Assembly (NCBI GenBank): GCA_012845835.1
Contig: JABAKD010000011.1
Location: forward strand, 4,386,697 to 4,450,696
DNA from: Undaria pinnatifida
Lineage: Eukaryota; Sar; Phaeophyceae; Laminariales; Alariaceae
Direction: 5' to 3'
Length of the DNA stretch: 64,000 nt
Shown: positions 1 through 12,900 of the stretch, in pieces
Numbering within the stretch: the stretch's first letter is position 1
Layout of the letters: each line of letters begins with the position of its first letter
Notes under the pieces: generated by a model
Told to the model about the DNA's origin: nothing
Database searches by the model: none
Seen by the model: only the letters and a program-made list of their open reading frames with translations
Position numbers and translations under genes: made by a program

Positions 1-132
1 GGCCCCCCTTAACGACATAGACGGCAACTTCACTTTCCCCACCTCTGGCGTACCGTCTTCCCCCCGTCCCAAGAGAGACGCCACAGCCACAGCACTCATA
101 ACGGCGGCGGCAGCGGCGGCGGCGGCGGTCAT
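1..132 (-). CDS. 5' end of an unidentified gene, divergent from the proteasome gene
   Basis: An ATG at 132-130 on the minus strand opens a frame that stays open to the window edge (44 codons). The peptide starts with Met-Thr and an eight-residue Ala run encoded by a GCC/GCG microsatellite, then a mildly hydrophobic stretch (VMSAVAVASLLGRG), then a more ordinary soluble stretch (EDGTPEVGKVKLPSMSLRGA). The Ala-rich, weakly hydrophobic start could be a targeting peptide or simply a disordered leader; too little is present to name a family. It faces away from the proteasome gene, so the two would share the upstream region. The coding call rests on the open frame and a reasonable composition only. 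Confidence 0.35.
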   Translation of the reverse strand, partial: MTAAAAAAAAVMSAVAVASLLGRGEDGTPEVGKVKLPSMSLRGA

Positions 133-743
133 GGCAGTGGAGGAAGAACCAGCTGGCACAGAACGGGGTGCACCTTTTTCCGGCGGCGGCGGCGGTGTCC
201 TCTGGTTAACTGCTGTCGACAAGCAACGGTGGCGGAGCTCATGAGTCGGCCCACCTACCTCGGCTACCCCCCGAGTCCCATTGTTGTTGTGGGCAACTCG
301 GTTGGCCTCAGAAGTCGATCGCCAGGATCTTTTGTGGAAGCTGAGCTGCTGGCATGGCGGCGATGGTCTGGCGGAAGAAACCGACAGGGTTCTTCCACCT
401 TTCGCCAACACCAGGCGTCGAGCGGAGACGAGCATGAAAGAGCAGCTGGTACAGTAGTGCAACAGCAGTGATCAAAGTTGGGAGGGACCAAAGTGTTGCA
501 CAAATCGACCTGTCTTGACCAAACAGAACAACCCCGAATCCTTGTGCAGAAAAACATAAAAAAAAGTACTGGAACTCCCTATTTCCTAATTTCCCAACTC
601 ATAACTCATAACTCATAACACAGCAGCTCAGCAGCTTGGGCAGCTTAGCTGTAGCAGAAAGCAGACAACAGTGCAGAGGTCTGTCCTCACGACTTCACCA
701 TTGCTGCAGCTGTGGCTGTGAGGCACTGCTGCTTGCGTTACCC
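133..743. promoter_or_regulatory. Shared upstream region between two divergent genes
   Basis: About 610 bases lie between the minus-strand ATG at 132 and the favoured plus-strand ATG at 744. It is GC-rich with CGG microsatellites next to the minus-strand gene and has a short AACTCATA tandem (about 596-618) just before the proteasome reading frame. No TATA box is convincing. The plus frame of the proteasome gene is open back to an ATG at 636, so some of this stretch may be coding leader or 5' UTR. The role as a bidirectional promoter is inferred from geometry alone. Confidence 0.3.
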
Positions 744-987
744 ATGTCAACCGCGTTGATCAGCCTTGCTGCCTCGATTGCGATGGCAGCGTCCTTTCTC
801 CTTCTATTATTAATAGCCAGCGCTGTGAATGCGACCACCATATTAGCGGCGACATTCGACGGCGGGGTTGTGATAGGGACTGACTCCCGCACCAGCCAAG
901 GCAGCTTCGTGGTGAACCGCCTCTCAGACAAGATCGCCCCGGTGTACCCTTCCGGCATATTTCTGGCTCGCTCGGGCAACACTGCGG
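744..987 (+). CDS. Proteasome beta-1 exon 1: hydrophobic leader and N-terminal strands
   Basis: This exon encodes a 30-residue leader followed by 51 residues of the mature enzyme, starting [20 protein letters not shown]. The leader has a short hydroxylated/Ala start, a run of five Leu plus Ile, then ASAVNA directly before Thr1. The donor is GCG-G|GTATGC at 987/988 (phase 1). ATG 744 is preferred because it gives a leader of normal signal-peptide length; ATG 783 gives 17 residues and ATG 636 gives 66. The alternative is an unseen upstream intron ending in the TTAATAG at about 807-816, which would remove the hydrophobic part but keep Ala at -1. Confidence 0.85.
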
Positions 988-3900
988 GTATGCATAGATG
1001 TTTGCTTGCTGTCTGTTCGGGTATTGCAGGGTGAACAGCAGTAATCAGGACCGAAAATGGTTAAAACAGGAGAATATTGTTGTGTACCGTATTTTCATTT
1101 TTTTTTAACATTGTATAGGACCAAGGCTACGGTAGGGTGGTTACCCCCATTTTCACTGGTGTGTTTGAGCCACTCGCACGAGTAGCTCTGTACCGTACGG
1201 ATGAAGATGGTGTAGGAACTTGGTTTGCCGCAGCTTAGATCACCTTTGCATTGCGGATTGATTTCGTCAATGTAAAACATAAAGAAAACGTAAGATTGCA
1301 TAGGAACAAAGGGGTTACTCGCGCAAGTGACCCCTAGCCACTGAAATTAAAGGCCCAAAAGGGGACCCCCCTACCGTAGCCTAGGTCATAGATATAATTA
1401 CATTTGTCCTCGAAAAATTTTAAAACCTTATTCACTTGGTTAATGGGACCTGCTCCGCTCTCAGCGCTCCCACTTGGAAAACGCCTGCCTAAACCCCCCT
1501 CTCGGAGAACCTTCCCGGCATTCTTCGCGTCCCTTACTTTCTTCGCTTTCTTCGTTTCCTTTTTTCCCGTTTCTCTTTTTATTTTCTTCATTCCGTAACT
1601 TTATCCAACGTATGATCTACGACTCTACGACGCATCTACGGCGCAAAGTCGTGAGATGTTGAAGTTGACTGCCGGATTTTTAGTGTTCTACGAGTAGGCA
1701 CCGACTTTCAGCTCCCTACGCTGGCCACCTGTCGCCGTAGCGCTTCCCCACCACTTTCAGCTTTACAATACAACTCGGAGGGCGAGATAGTACATACCGG
1801 TACTACTACACCAGGTTTGTACGTACCATATAGATATAATTACATTTGTCCTCGAAATTTTTTTAAACCTTATTCACTTGGTTAATGGGACCTGCTCCGC
1901 TCTCAGCGCTCCCACTTGGAAAACGCCTGCCTAAACCCCCCTCTCGGAGAACCTTCCCGGCATTCTTCGCGTTCCTTCCTTTCTTCGCTTTCTTCGTTTC
2001 CTTTTTTCCCGTTTCTCTTTTTATTTTCTTCATTCCGTAACTTTATCCAACGTATGATCTACGACTCTACGACGCATCTACGGCGCAAAGTCGTGAGATG
2101 TTGAAGTTGACTGCCGGCTTTTTAGTGTTCTACGAGTAGGCACCGACTTTCAGCTCCCTACGCTGGCCACCTGTCGCCGTAGCGCTTCCCCACCACTTTA
2201 CAACTCGGAGGGCGAGATAGTACATACCGGTACTACTACACCAGGTTTGTACGTACCATCAGATACTACGCTGTTGGATCACATGCACGCCCAGCTCAGA
2301 TCAATCCGGCTATATATGGCCCAGCGGCGCAGCGTAGCGCCGTGCGGAGCCGTTCGATATACGAAACGCCAATAGTACATACCTGTACTACTACACCAGG
2401 TTTGTACGTACCATCAGATACTACGCTGTTGGATCACATGCACGCCCAGCTCAGATCAATCCGGCTATATATGGCCCAGCAGCGCAGCGTAGCGCAGCGT
2501 AGCGCCGTGCGGAGCCGTGCGGAGCCATGCGGTGCGGTGCCGTGCCCTTCGCTGCGGTGCTGTGTCGCGGCGCTGTGTGCTTTCTTTCGAACATAGAGCA
2601 TTACCGGGTATAATGCGTGTGTTGTTGTGTACGGAGTACTACTTTTCCTCTTTTTTCTTTTTCTATAGACTATGTATTTGATATTTCACGGCCCCCTGTT
2701 TTTTCCCCCACGCAAATTACCCCCGTACTGCCGATCAGAACGTAACACCGGTAACAAAAGCACACAGCACAGCTGAGCACAACAGGGCAATTTGCTCTGC
2801 ACAAGCAGCTCTTGGCATTATCAAATCGCTGTTCGCACCAAATCGTGGGCCTCTTCTTTCTGCCCCCTTTACATAGTCTATGTTTTTAGTTGCATTCTTC
2901 CCTGCCTTGCGCGAGCGTAGCGGGCGGCGTCAGCCGCCCGCGGAGCGGAGCCCTTGTACCAGGTACGTTTTTGTATTTTTCACGTTTGTGTACATATATC
3001 GTGGGTTTTGGTTAAGACCTCGTATTATACTATAATACAGTCGACCCCGCTTTAAAGACACACCGCGTTTTTTTTTTTTGGGAGTGTCTTTAGCGCGGGG
3101 AAGTGTCTTTAGGATTCCGGGGCCACTACCTCACCATCCCCGGGGCCAATGGAGGTTTAACATATGTCAAAATACGCGCATTTGAAGCAGGAATGCGACC
3201 ACGAAACTGTGTTGCTTAAAACTACAACAAGTGATTTGAAAGGCCGCAACACTACTGCTGTAGTACACTCCAATACTTTACACATTTTGAATTTCCCTCC
3301 ACCACCGAAACGCGGGAAGGAGTGCAGCACGACCTATTGTAATGTGTACGGCAGTGCGCTGTTGTTGATACAGGCTCTTGCTGTAATGTGTACGGCAGTG
3401 CGCTGGTGTTGTTGCAGGCTTTTCTTATTGTCAAGGCGTTATCCTCACGGTGAACATCATGCCCGAGATATCGCGAACACACCTGAGACACATCAGTTCG
3501 TTGGAACTAGCTCTGATACGATACACGCAAGTTACCTGCCACATAGGGACCAAACAAACCCAGTCGACCCCTTAGAAGGACACTAGGAAACGGTCGGTAG
3601 CGCAGACCACAACATACAAAAAAATCGGGCAAATCCACCGAAAAGAGGACACCGTTCTTCCCCAAAGGTCAACACGAGGCAAAAACACAAAACAAAAATA
3701 CCAAAATTTAACTCCACGAGAAAGGCAAAAATCCCAAACTTTGACTGCCTGACACGAGTTGAGACTTTGACTGGCAAGTGGGTTCGCCACATGGCTTCAA
3801 GCCGGCAGCTGACGACCCGCCAGCAGATGGGAGGAATCTCTCCATACCCACACGCGGTAGTGCGGGCTGCAGCAGACCGCTGTCGATGTTATACAGCAGT

Positions 3901-6900
3901 GTGCTGCCCCAGCAAAAAAAATTGGGGGGGGGCCGCAAGGTAGAAAAGGTACCCCCCCCTTATTATTGTACATCTGCGGGGCACCATGTTCTGGGAAAAA
4001 AAAGTGTCGTTATAGCGGGGAGTTTCCTCAAGAAGAGTGTCTTTAAAGCGGGGACGACTGTATGGAAAATTTTTGGGCGATTATTTCTGGCGATTATTTT
4101 TTGTAGTTTTGAGGCTCCATATATAACTGCATGAGAAATAAGGGGCGTCCCTTAGTCTATGGCTTCTGATTTTTGCAAGGTGGTTTTATGTTGAATTGGT
4201 AGGTCTTGTTTTGCCGTTTGTCTTTTTTTTTTCAAATCTGGCACGTACACTGTCGCCCGCGACGTTAGGTCACCACCGCCTCTGCTGCTGGTGTGCTGCT
4301 GGTGTGCTGCTGGTGTGCTGCTGGTGCTGGTGTGCTGCTGGTGTGGTGGTTTTCATGGTGGTGGTGCTGCTGCTGTCGCTTTTGTGTGAGGACAAAGCTC
4401 TGTCTCGCACACAACGAGCGCGGTGTGTTGTCGAATTTGTGTTTGTGATTCTTTGTTGTGGGTGATGGGTGACGTGTACAGCAGACAGGTACCATACCAG
4501 GTACAGAGTAGGCAGTGGTGACATGTGATACTTGGTACGTGGTAGGTGTATCGGTCGCCCCGGTGGCGTATCAGGTTATCCTCGAGCCTGGTATAGGTCA
4601 GTTTCGTGAGTTCAAATCCCCCCGAGTGCATACTCGTATAAATTCGTGGGGACTTTTTCTTGTGCACAGATTGACTTGCGGAAAGCGCGAGAGCCTAAGT
4701 TAGCAACACTCGATGAAAAACGACGAGCAGTGGGATTGCTGAACCCTATGCGCGATCAAAATTGAAGGCAAGAACCGGGGGGGAGAAGGGACGACACCTG
4801 TGACCACGACTTGTCCGGAAGCTGGAAAGTAGGTGTGTGTGACAAAAAAGAAGAAAACAAAAAGTATCTCAAAGGCAATTTAATCCCAGTTCTGAGAGGT
4901 TGGAAGAGCTGTTATTTCTGGGCTCAGAAATCACCAGATCCGCTGATTTCTGGCCTCGATTACTTCTGAACCCAGAATTAACGATGTTTTCTGGTCCCAT
5001 AGTGGATGGTTTTTATTTTTGGCGTCGGAGATCCCTATTAAAGAGAGAAATAATCGCTCAAAATATTTCCCATATAAGTAATAGTTGGTCTAATATTCAC
5101 ACCCTGAACAATAGACAATGGCCCCTGCAATAGAAATGCAATAGAAGATATCACTTCGGAGCAGTAGCAATCGACGTCCACCGCATGTTCCGTCATGACT
5201 CGACAGCAAAAAATCCGAGCATCAGGCCTGGGCTGGACCTCCGCTGGCCTGCCACATATACAGGGAGTACACAGGAACTTGCGTACAAACACGGTGGACC
5301 CAAGTAGCCCACTGCAAAAGCTAACCCACGCTGTAACACTTCTTGTTTCATGCATACTGCATTCTACATATGTATGTCTGGTTTTGTCCCCCTCACGCGA
5401 GCTGTACAGTTTCCGTGCGCAGGACAAGGCTGAACGTCTTAGTCCTGTTGACCCTGGCATTAGCAGGGGGGTCACCGACCCGTATCCTTCACGAGGGCAC
5501 ACACCCCGAAATACGCGCGATCGAAGTATCACACGCAACTTGCAAAGCTGAGTTTTGATCAAAAAACCATTTTTGGTCGATCTCACAGCTGAAGTGTATT
5601 TTTCATTTTTTATAATATGGTGCAATGGACGGATCTATTGTCGTCGGTAAAGGCTATCGACTAGCAAATTTTTCGATCTGTTGTCGTCGGTAACTTCTAT
5701 CGATAGGTTAACTTTCCAACGTATTGGTTAGGCAGGAGTGTGCTGAAGTACCTCGGTTGAAAGCTATCGTCACCGACAATGGCTGTCGATGGATAGCTTT
5801 GCACAATCTGTAGCGGCCAGCAATGATTTTCGATAGTGACATGTCTTAAACAGTTGTGTCTGGAAATGGCTATCGATGGTCACCGTTCACAATCTATTGT
5901 GGTGGACAATGTCTATCGGTGGATGCGTTTCCAAATCTTTTGTGGCCGGCAATGGCTATCGATAGATGCGTTTCTTAGTTTATTGTGACAGGAAAAGGCT
6001 ATCGATGGTCACCGTTTACAATCTTTCGTGTTGGGCAATGCCCATCGACGGACACCACCGACTTATTTCTACTTTTTTTTCTGCACCTCCTACGATGAGC
6101 TGATGTACTGTGAATACCAGGTTCCGACACCCTTCAAGAAGCTGAGAGCTCCCACAAACAGTTGCCATATGAATACGCCTTTACGTTGCCTTTGACCCCT
6201 TCGTGATGGGGTTCGTCCTCGAGACATCCGATAGCCGGCCAAAGCCTTCATCCTCACACGCCCACAAAGCTGAGAGCTTCCACAAAGACCGGTAATACGT
6301 CTATACATGCCCATTTGCGGCGCCAGCCGCCTACGAGTAGAGACCACACCCTGGACAATAGACACATGGCCTATTGCGTCGACAATAGACTAGCAACGCT
6401 GTCTATCGATGGACATTGTCCGCAGCAATGCATTTTGGTACTTTGGGCCATGGGCGGTTGGCGTCAAGGGGTAGATTATGTATTACGTGCTTACACCCTG
6501 GGCAATAGAAATTAAATAGAACATTGCCGCTACAGTAACCAGGTAAAAATGTGTTATCAATGGACAATGTTAACGGCAATAGTCTGGTAGTGCTGTCTAT
6601 TGATAGATATTTCATTATTCGTTGTCAGGGAACTATATATGTTCTGCAATGGACACAATATACCTGTGCTGTGACAATGGAGTGACATGGCTGTCCACAA
6701 ATGGTCATTGTCCTGAACAGTAGATGTCGGGGGAGCAACCGCGATAGACATTGTTTGTCACAATGGAGTCACATGGTTGTTAATAGATGGCTGTTGTCCT
6801 GAACGATGGACGGCGGGGAAGCAAGCGCGATATATATTGTTTGTCACAATGGAGTGCCATGGCTGTCAATAGATGGCTTTGTCCTGCACAGTAGATATCG

Positions 6901-9900
6901 GGGAAGCAACCGCGATAGACATTGTTTGAACAATGGACCAAACAAGGTTTTCTACCGATAGCAATTCCCGCCTACAATAGACATGCAATTGTGTCTATCA
7001 ATAGCCATGGACACCCACGATAGACTATTGGGCGTATTTCCACAATATACTATTGTCTAAACCTATTGCATATCGTGGAGTGGTGTGTATCAATGGCTGT
7101 TGTTGCCGACGGCCGACGTTTGCTAATGCCGCCAACAATAGATACCCAATGGTGTCTATCAATACCCATCGCCACTCACAATATATTATTTGGCCACCCA
7201 GAGTAGAATGTTGGGGGTGTTTCCACAAGAGACTATTGCCTTAAACCTATTGTATATCGTGGCAGTGGAATGTCGATGGTCATTGTTGACGACTGCGGTT
7301 AGTGGTATTTTGTATGTACGCTTGACGCTGAGAGGCAGTTTTTCGAATTGCGGGTGTATGCGTATTTTGTCGTGAAATTTCCACTGCTATGGACGGAAGC
7401 GTTGGTAATGATTCACGTTTGAAACCCATGGACGCTAGGCAGCAGCCCATACTTGCTTCAACAACAAATGTATTGGAAGCGGTACTTCAGAAGCACTCTC
7501 AGTCGGAAGATTTCTGCCCTTCTGCGTTGTTGGTCTTCATGTCCCAGCAGGACACCGCCGTCTATACCCGAAACTAGTGTTTCAACAATGCACTATCGTT
7601 GCTTTTCCTCAAAAGCACGAAGTCCACCACCGCACACAGCAGCAGTGAATGGCTGTCGATTGACAGCTTGCACAATCCATTGCGGCCGACAATGGCCATC
7701 TGTAGACATGTCGCGGACGCTATTGCGACCGACAGTGGCCATCGATAGACATACAGCACATTCTATTGTGGCGGCAATGGCCATTGATGGACACAGTTGA
7801 CATATAATGTCGCCGACAACGTCTATCGATGGGCACCCTCCAAAGTCGACAATATCTATCGACAGACACTTTCCACAAGGTATTGTCGATGACATCATCT
7901 ATCGATAGGCACCTTCCACAATCTATTGTCGACAACATTATCTATCGATAGACATCTTATACAATCTACTGTCGACGGCATTGTCTATCGACAGACACCT
8001 CCGACAACCTGTTGTCGACAATATGTATCGATAAACACCTTCCACAATCTATTGTTGCCGACAGTATGTATCGATAGACACCTTCCACAATCTATTGCTG
8101 CCGACAATGTCTATCGATAGACACCTTCCACAATCCATTGTCGCTGACAATGGCTGTCGATAGATTGCCCCCCTCGTCTATTGTCGACGCAATATACCAT
8201 TTGCCTATTGTCCGGGGTGTGTTTATATAGTCCTCCGTAAATATTAATAGATGCCACATGTTCTCAAACGGTTGATGTTGGGCCTCTAGTAGCACTCGTG
8301 GTACACACAGCTGAGTACGGAGTATTGGTACCTCGTACGAGTACTAATAGTGTACGAGTACTAGTAGTTGAAGATCAGTTTTTGTTTCCTTCTTTCCCCA
8401 CCTGGGGCGGATGGGGAAGAAGCTCACCACTCACCACTCATAAATTGCTTAACATCAAGTCGCCGACCCTTGATCCGAGCGTTGTGGACGAGCTCAAGCA
8501 GTGGCCCCCGTGCAGACCACTGGACGATGTCCTGTCTAGGTACGAAGTAGAGGAGGCAATCCATGCGCTGGCGAACCGAAAGGCGGTAGGGCCCGATGGT
8601 CTCCCGGCCGAGCTCCTGAAGGTCCTGGCCGACGAAGGAGAATTGGACACGCTCGGAAAGTTCCACGATATCAGCGTCGCTGTGTGGAGGAGAGGTGGCG
8701 TGCCGCAACAATGGAAAGATGCAACGATTAAGGTGCTGCACAAGAAGAAAGATAGGACGGAGTGTGGTAAGTATCGTGGCATCTCCCTCGTGGCTCACGC
8801 AGGCAAAGACCTCCTCAAAGTGATCGCGGGTCGCCTTAGTGACTACTGCGAAAAGAGAAAAAAATTGCCGGAGGAGCAGTGCGGGTTCAGACCCCAACGC
8901 TTGACGGTTGACATGATGTTCGTGGTGCGACGACTGCAGGAACTGGTGCGGAAGGACACCCCCTTGTATTTGTGCTTTATCGACCTCACCAAAGCATATG
9001 ATTCCGTCGACCGAGCCCTTCTGTGGGATACCCTTGCTCGTTTTGGCGTGCCACCGAGAATGCCCGCCGTCATCTGCCAATTCCACGACGGCATGCAAGC
9101 ATGCGTTGGTTTGGATGATGAAGAGTGCTCGGATAAGTTCAACGTGGGGCAAGGTCTCAGGCAAGGGTGCGTGCTCGCGCCACTGCTGTTCAACATGTTT
9201 TTCACGGCGGTACTGCGTATGGCCGAGAAACGCCTCCTCTCTGATGCAGCCACCACGGACAACATGGTGCAGCTCCAACGAAAGAAGGAGAAAGGGGAGA
9301 AGAAGGGCACATCACGCACAGGCAAAGTCGACGGGCGAGGGGGTAAGGAGGGGGAGGAGGTGCCGAGGTTGTTGGGAATTCTGTACGCTGACGATGCGGG
9401 CATCGTATCGCGATCATCAGAAGGGCTGGAGAGGATGTTGACGGTGATCTTGATTGCGTGCTCGGCGTTCGGGCTTACGATCTCTGACGCCGAAACCGAC
9501 ATCAAGTGCCTGCAGACTAAATGTGGGGGGAAGGTGTCGTTCACCATCAATGCAGCCGGCCAGGTATACAAACAAACGATCGAGTTTGTGTACTTGGGCG
9601 GGGCTATCAGCGCAAACAGAGAACTCAGCATCGAGATAACGCGGCGTCTTCAAAGGGCCTGGGCGCGCTTCCAACGGTACAAGATGGAAATCTATGATCG
9701 CCCGGGTGAGCGCTTACGGTTGAAGGTGCGGTTGCTGAAAGCCGAGGTGATCGAAAGACTTTTCTATGGTTGCATGACGTGGAGCCCGAACAAGCCTGAC
9801 TATGACAGGCTGCGACGGGCTCGCTCCTCCGATGCCTCGGATGGCGGAACGGAAGCGTGACGACCACACCCTATCGTACGCCGACACGCTTGCCAAGACA

Positions 9901-12900
9901 GCTTTCGAGAGCATAGAGGCGATAGTGCGCAAACGCAGGATATTGTTTGCGGGATTCGTGGCACGCACGAGGGAGGTGTGTCTGCCACAGAGGGTGATGT
10001 TTGGGGAGCTTGTTGGGGGTAATGGCTACTCAGGGGGGCAAGAGAAGGACTGGATGATGCACCTGAAGGAGGATATGTCGTCCTTTGGAATGAAGTTCGA
10101 AGGGTGGTGAAAGGCTGCCCAGAAGGCCGGCAGATGGTTTAGACGGGTAGAGGAGGGAGCAGAGTCGTTCATGCGGAAATGGCATGACGCGGAGAGATGC
10201 AGAGCTGCAGAGCGACACGAAGGCCGCGCCAGCTCCATCCACCGTCGGTATTTCTAAGCGGCCGGGGGGAGGGGGGAGGGGAAACGGGGGGAGGGGGGGG
10301 GGGGGGGGGAGGGGGGGGCGTCCTGCCCAAGAGACCGAAGTCTGGGTCTGGCCATCATCGTCTTGAAAATTTGTGGGCCTTCCAATGGCCGTCACAAGCT
10401 AGAGTAAGGCCGCCCTGACTTCTTCGCCATGTTGCATTTTGTCCCCACGCCAATGATGTACTTGATACCCTCTATGAGCCCAATGCCGTCTTAAGTCAGT
10501 TCCTAGGGTCTGAGGGTATGGTGTTTTTTCCTTTCCTTCCCTTTCTTTGCTTCCTCTTCTTGTCTTTTCTTTTCTTTCCTTTCCATTTCGCTTTTTTTTT
10601 TTTTTCCTTTCCTTTCCTTTCCTTTCCTTTCCTTTTTCCTTTCCTTTTCCTTTCCTTTCTTTCCTTTCCTTTCTTTCCTTTCCTTTCTTTCCTTTCCTTT
10701 CCTTTCCTTTCTTTCTTTCCTTTCCTTTCCTTTCCTTTCCTTTCCTTTTTTCTCCGTTTCCTTTCCTTTCCTTTCCTTTCCTTTCCTTTTCCTTTCCTTT
10801 CCTTTCCTTTCCTTTCCTTTTCCTTTCCTTTCCTTTCCTNNNNNNNNNNNNNNNNNNNNNNNNNNNNNNNNNNNNNNNNNNNNNNNNNNNNNNNNNNNNN
10901 NNNNNNNNNNNNNNNNNNNNNNNNNNNNNNNNNNNNNNNNNNNNNNNNNNNNNNNNNNNNNNNNNNNNNNNNNNNNNNNNNNNNNNNNNNNNNNNNNNNN
11001 NNNNNNNNNNNNNNNNNNNNNNNNNNNNNNNNNNNNNNNNNNNNNNNNNNNNNNNNNNNNNNNNNNNNNNNNNNNNNNNNNNNNNNNNNNNNNNNNNNNN
11101 NNNNNNNNNNNNNNNNNNNNNNNNNNNNNNNNNNNNNNNNNNNNNNNNNNNNNNNNNNNNNNNNNNNNNNNNNNNNNNNNNNNNNNNNNNNNNNNNNNNN
11201 NNNNNNNNNNNNNNNNNNNNNNNNNNNNNNNNNNNNNNNNNNNNNNNNNNNNNNNNNNNNNNNNNNNNNNNNNNNNNNNNNNNNNNNNNNNNNNNNNNNN
11301 NNNNNNNNNNNNNNNNNNNNNNNNNNNNNNNNNNNNNNNTTTCTCTTCTTTTCTTTTCTTTTCTTTTCTTTTCTTTTCTTTTCTTTGGTTTTTTCCAATT
11401 GACCTGAGTCTGACACGTAAGTATGTGCGTAGTGATAGGCACTACGTGCAATATATACGTGGCAGTCTTTTCTGGGTGGCAAGCGGCGTGGCCGGTTTTC
11501 AGGCGCGAGTAATGAGGCGTATGTACCGATATGGACCTGGCACATCGTAGGCTGACTCCCGATTTCACGTTTTTATATTTTTTTGGTGGAGGCTGAATTG
11601 CGTCAGCTATGATATACGCGTGTTCCACTTTTGGTCAGTCTGTGTTTTTTTCCCTGGGGTATTCCTCCACTCCAGAGTGACTGGAGCCTGTTCTGTGACC
11701 ACGGACTTGATTATGCGAGTTACGTGAGAACATCAACTCGCCACACACCCACGTATTTTCGTACCAGGTCATGTTGTCAACTTAACTCAATTGTATTCTC
11801 AATCCAACCCTATTTAATAGCTGGCGTATCCTTCAGTTCCCGTGGTGGGTAACGACAGCGCGTGCTGTCCTACCGGCGGTCACCGTTACTACACTAGCAG
11901 CGCAAGCTGCCGTTGACATCCGAGTCCGCTGCGCTTGTGACACGCTTACGGTGGCAGCAGAGGCAGGTGATGGCAGCAGCAGGAGGCTACGCGCATCAAT
12001 AGTAGCAGTGGGGAATAGCATCACGACTACAGCAGAGGTAAAAGTAGAAGTTCGTAGATACCACATACCACATGTTCACATACGGTGGACGTTGAGGCAA
12101 TACAGCAGTAAAAAGCAGTTGAATATCGTAGTTGGCTGCAGCATATGATACGCTTGCAGCTTCCACCAGCGGCAGAACGGCAACAGCAGGGCACGTATAG
12201 CCCCGTCAGTTGGCTGCAGCAGCAGTAGAAGTATACCAGGTACTCGTTTTTGCAGATACAGCAGCATGGAGCAGATTAGAGTCGTAGGCCTGCACCCGCT
12301 CGACGTAAAAAGTCGGCACGGTTTGCCTCCCCCACGTATGAGAGGTGCGGATGGTAACAGGCTGCACGTTGTACATTTTTGTCTTGAACGTCGAACCTCT
12401 GATACTGCAACATAGTGCTGGCAGTGCTCTCTGCGCCAAGTCAGTCAGTCCGTCAGTTTATGCGTGTAGCAAGTGCTACATAACCTGGTACCTGGTGCAG
12501 TAGCAGTACACGTCCTTCCAGTGCTCACCTGGCAGCCACTACCAAGGTCTTGGGATCGCTTTATTGAGCGGGCGGCGTCAGCCGCAAAACACTTGTAATA
12601 TGCGAGTTTCTCATTTTGACGACGCCGAAAAAAAGGGATCCTTTTATTAATTGCAGACATGGCCGTCTCCCAATCCATGCCTTTTATCGTCACCACGTAA
12701 AGTCTACGGACACGCCTGCTCCCATTCCGTGCCTTGAAACGCAACAAATAATCAACTCGGCACAAATGCGAGTTGCTAACGAAAACCGCGCCCAAAAATA
12801 AGGACCTTCGGAGATGACTGTTACTCCTGCCGACCGACAACCACATCGACACACACAAGCTGAGGACGCAGCTATAGATACATATCTGTATATTTTTTTC

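Noticed and set aside
4551-4640. Functional tRNA gene at the SINE head
   Set aside because: The boxes are good but the acceptor stem does not pair, and the segment recurs five times with the same 3' body.
5628-8165. Possible CRISPR-like array
   Set aside because: Units diverge gradually over their whole length, there are no unique equal-length spacers between conserved repeats, no cas genes, and the host is eukaryotic.
8843-9631. Minus-strand frames of 260-285 codons
   Set aside because: Antisense of the LINE reverse transcriptase, which has clear motifs on the plus strand.
10399-11628. Frames of about 290-410 codons across the gap
   Set aside because: They run through CCTTT repeats and 500 unknown bases.
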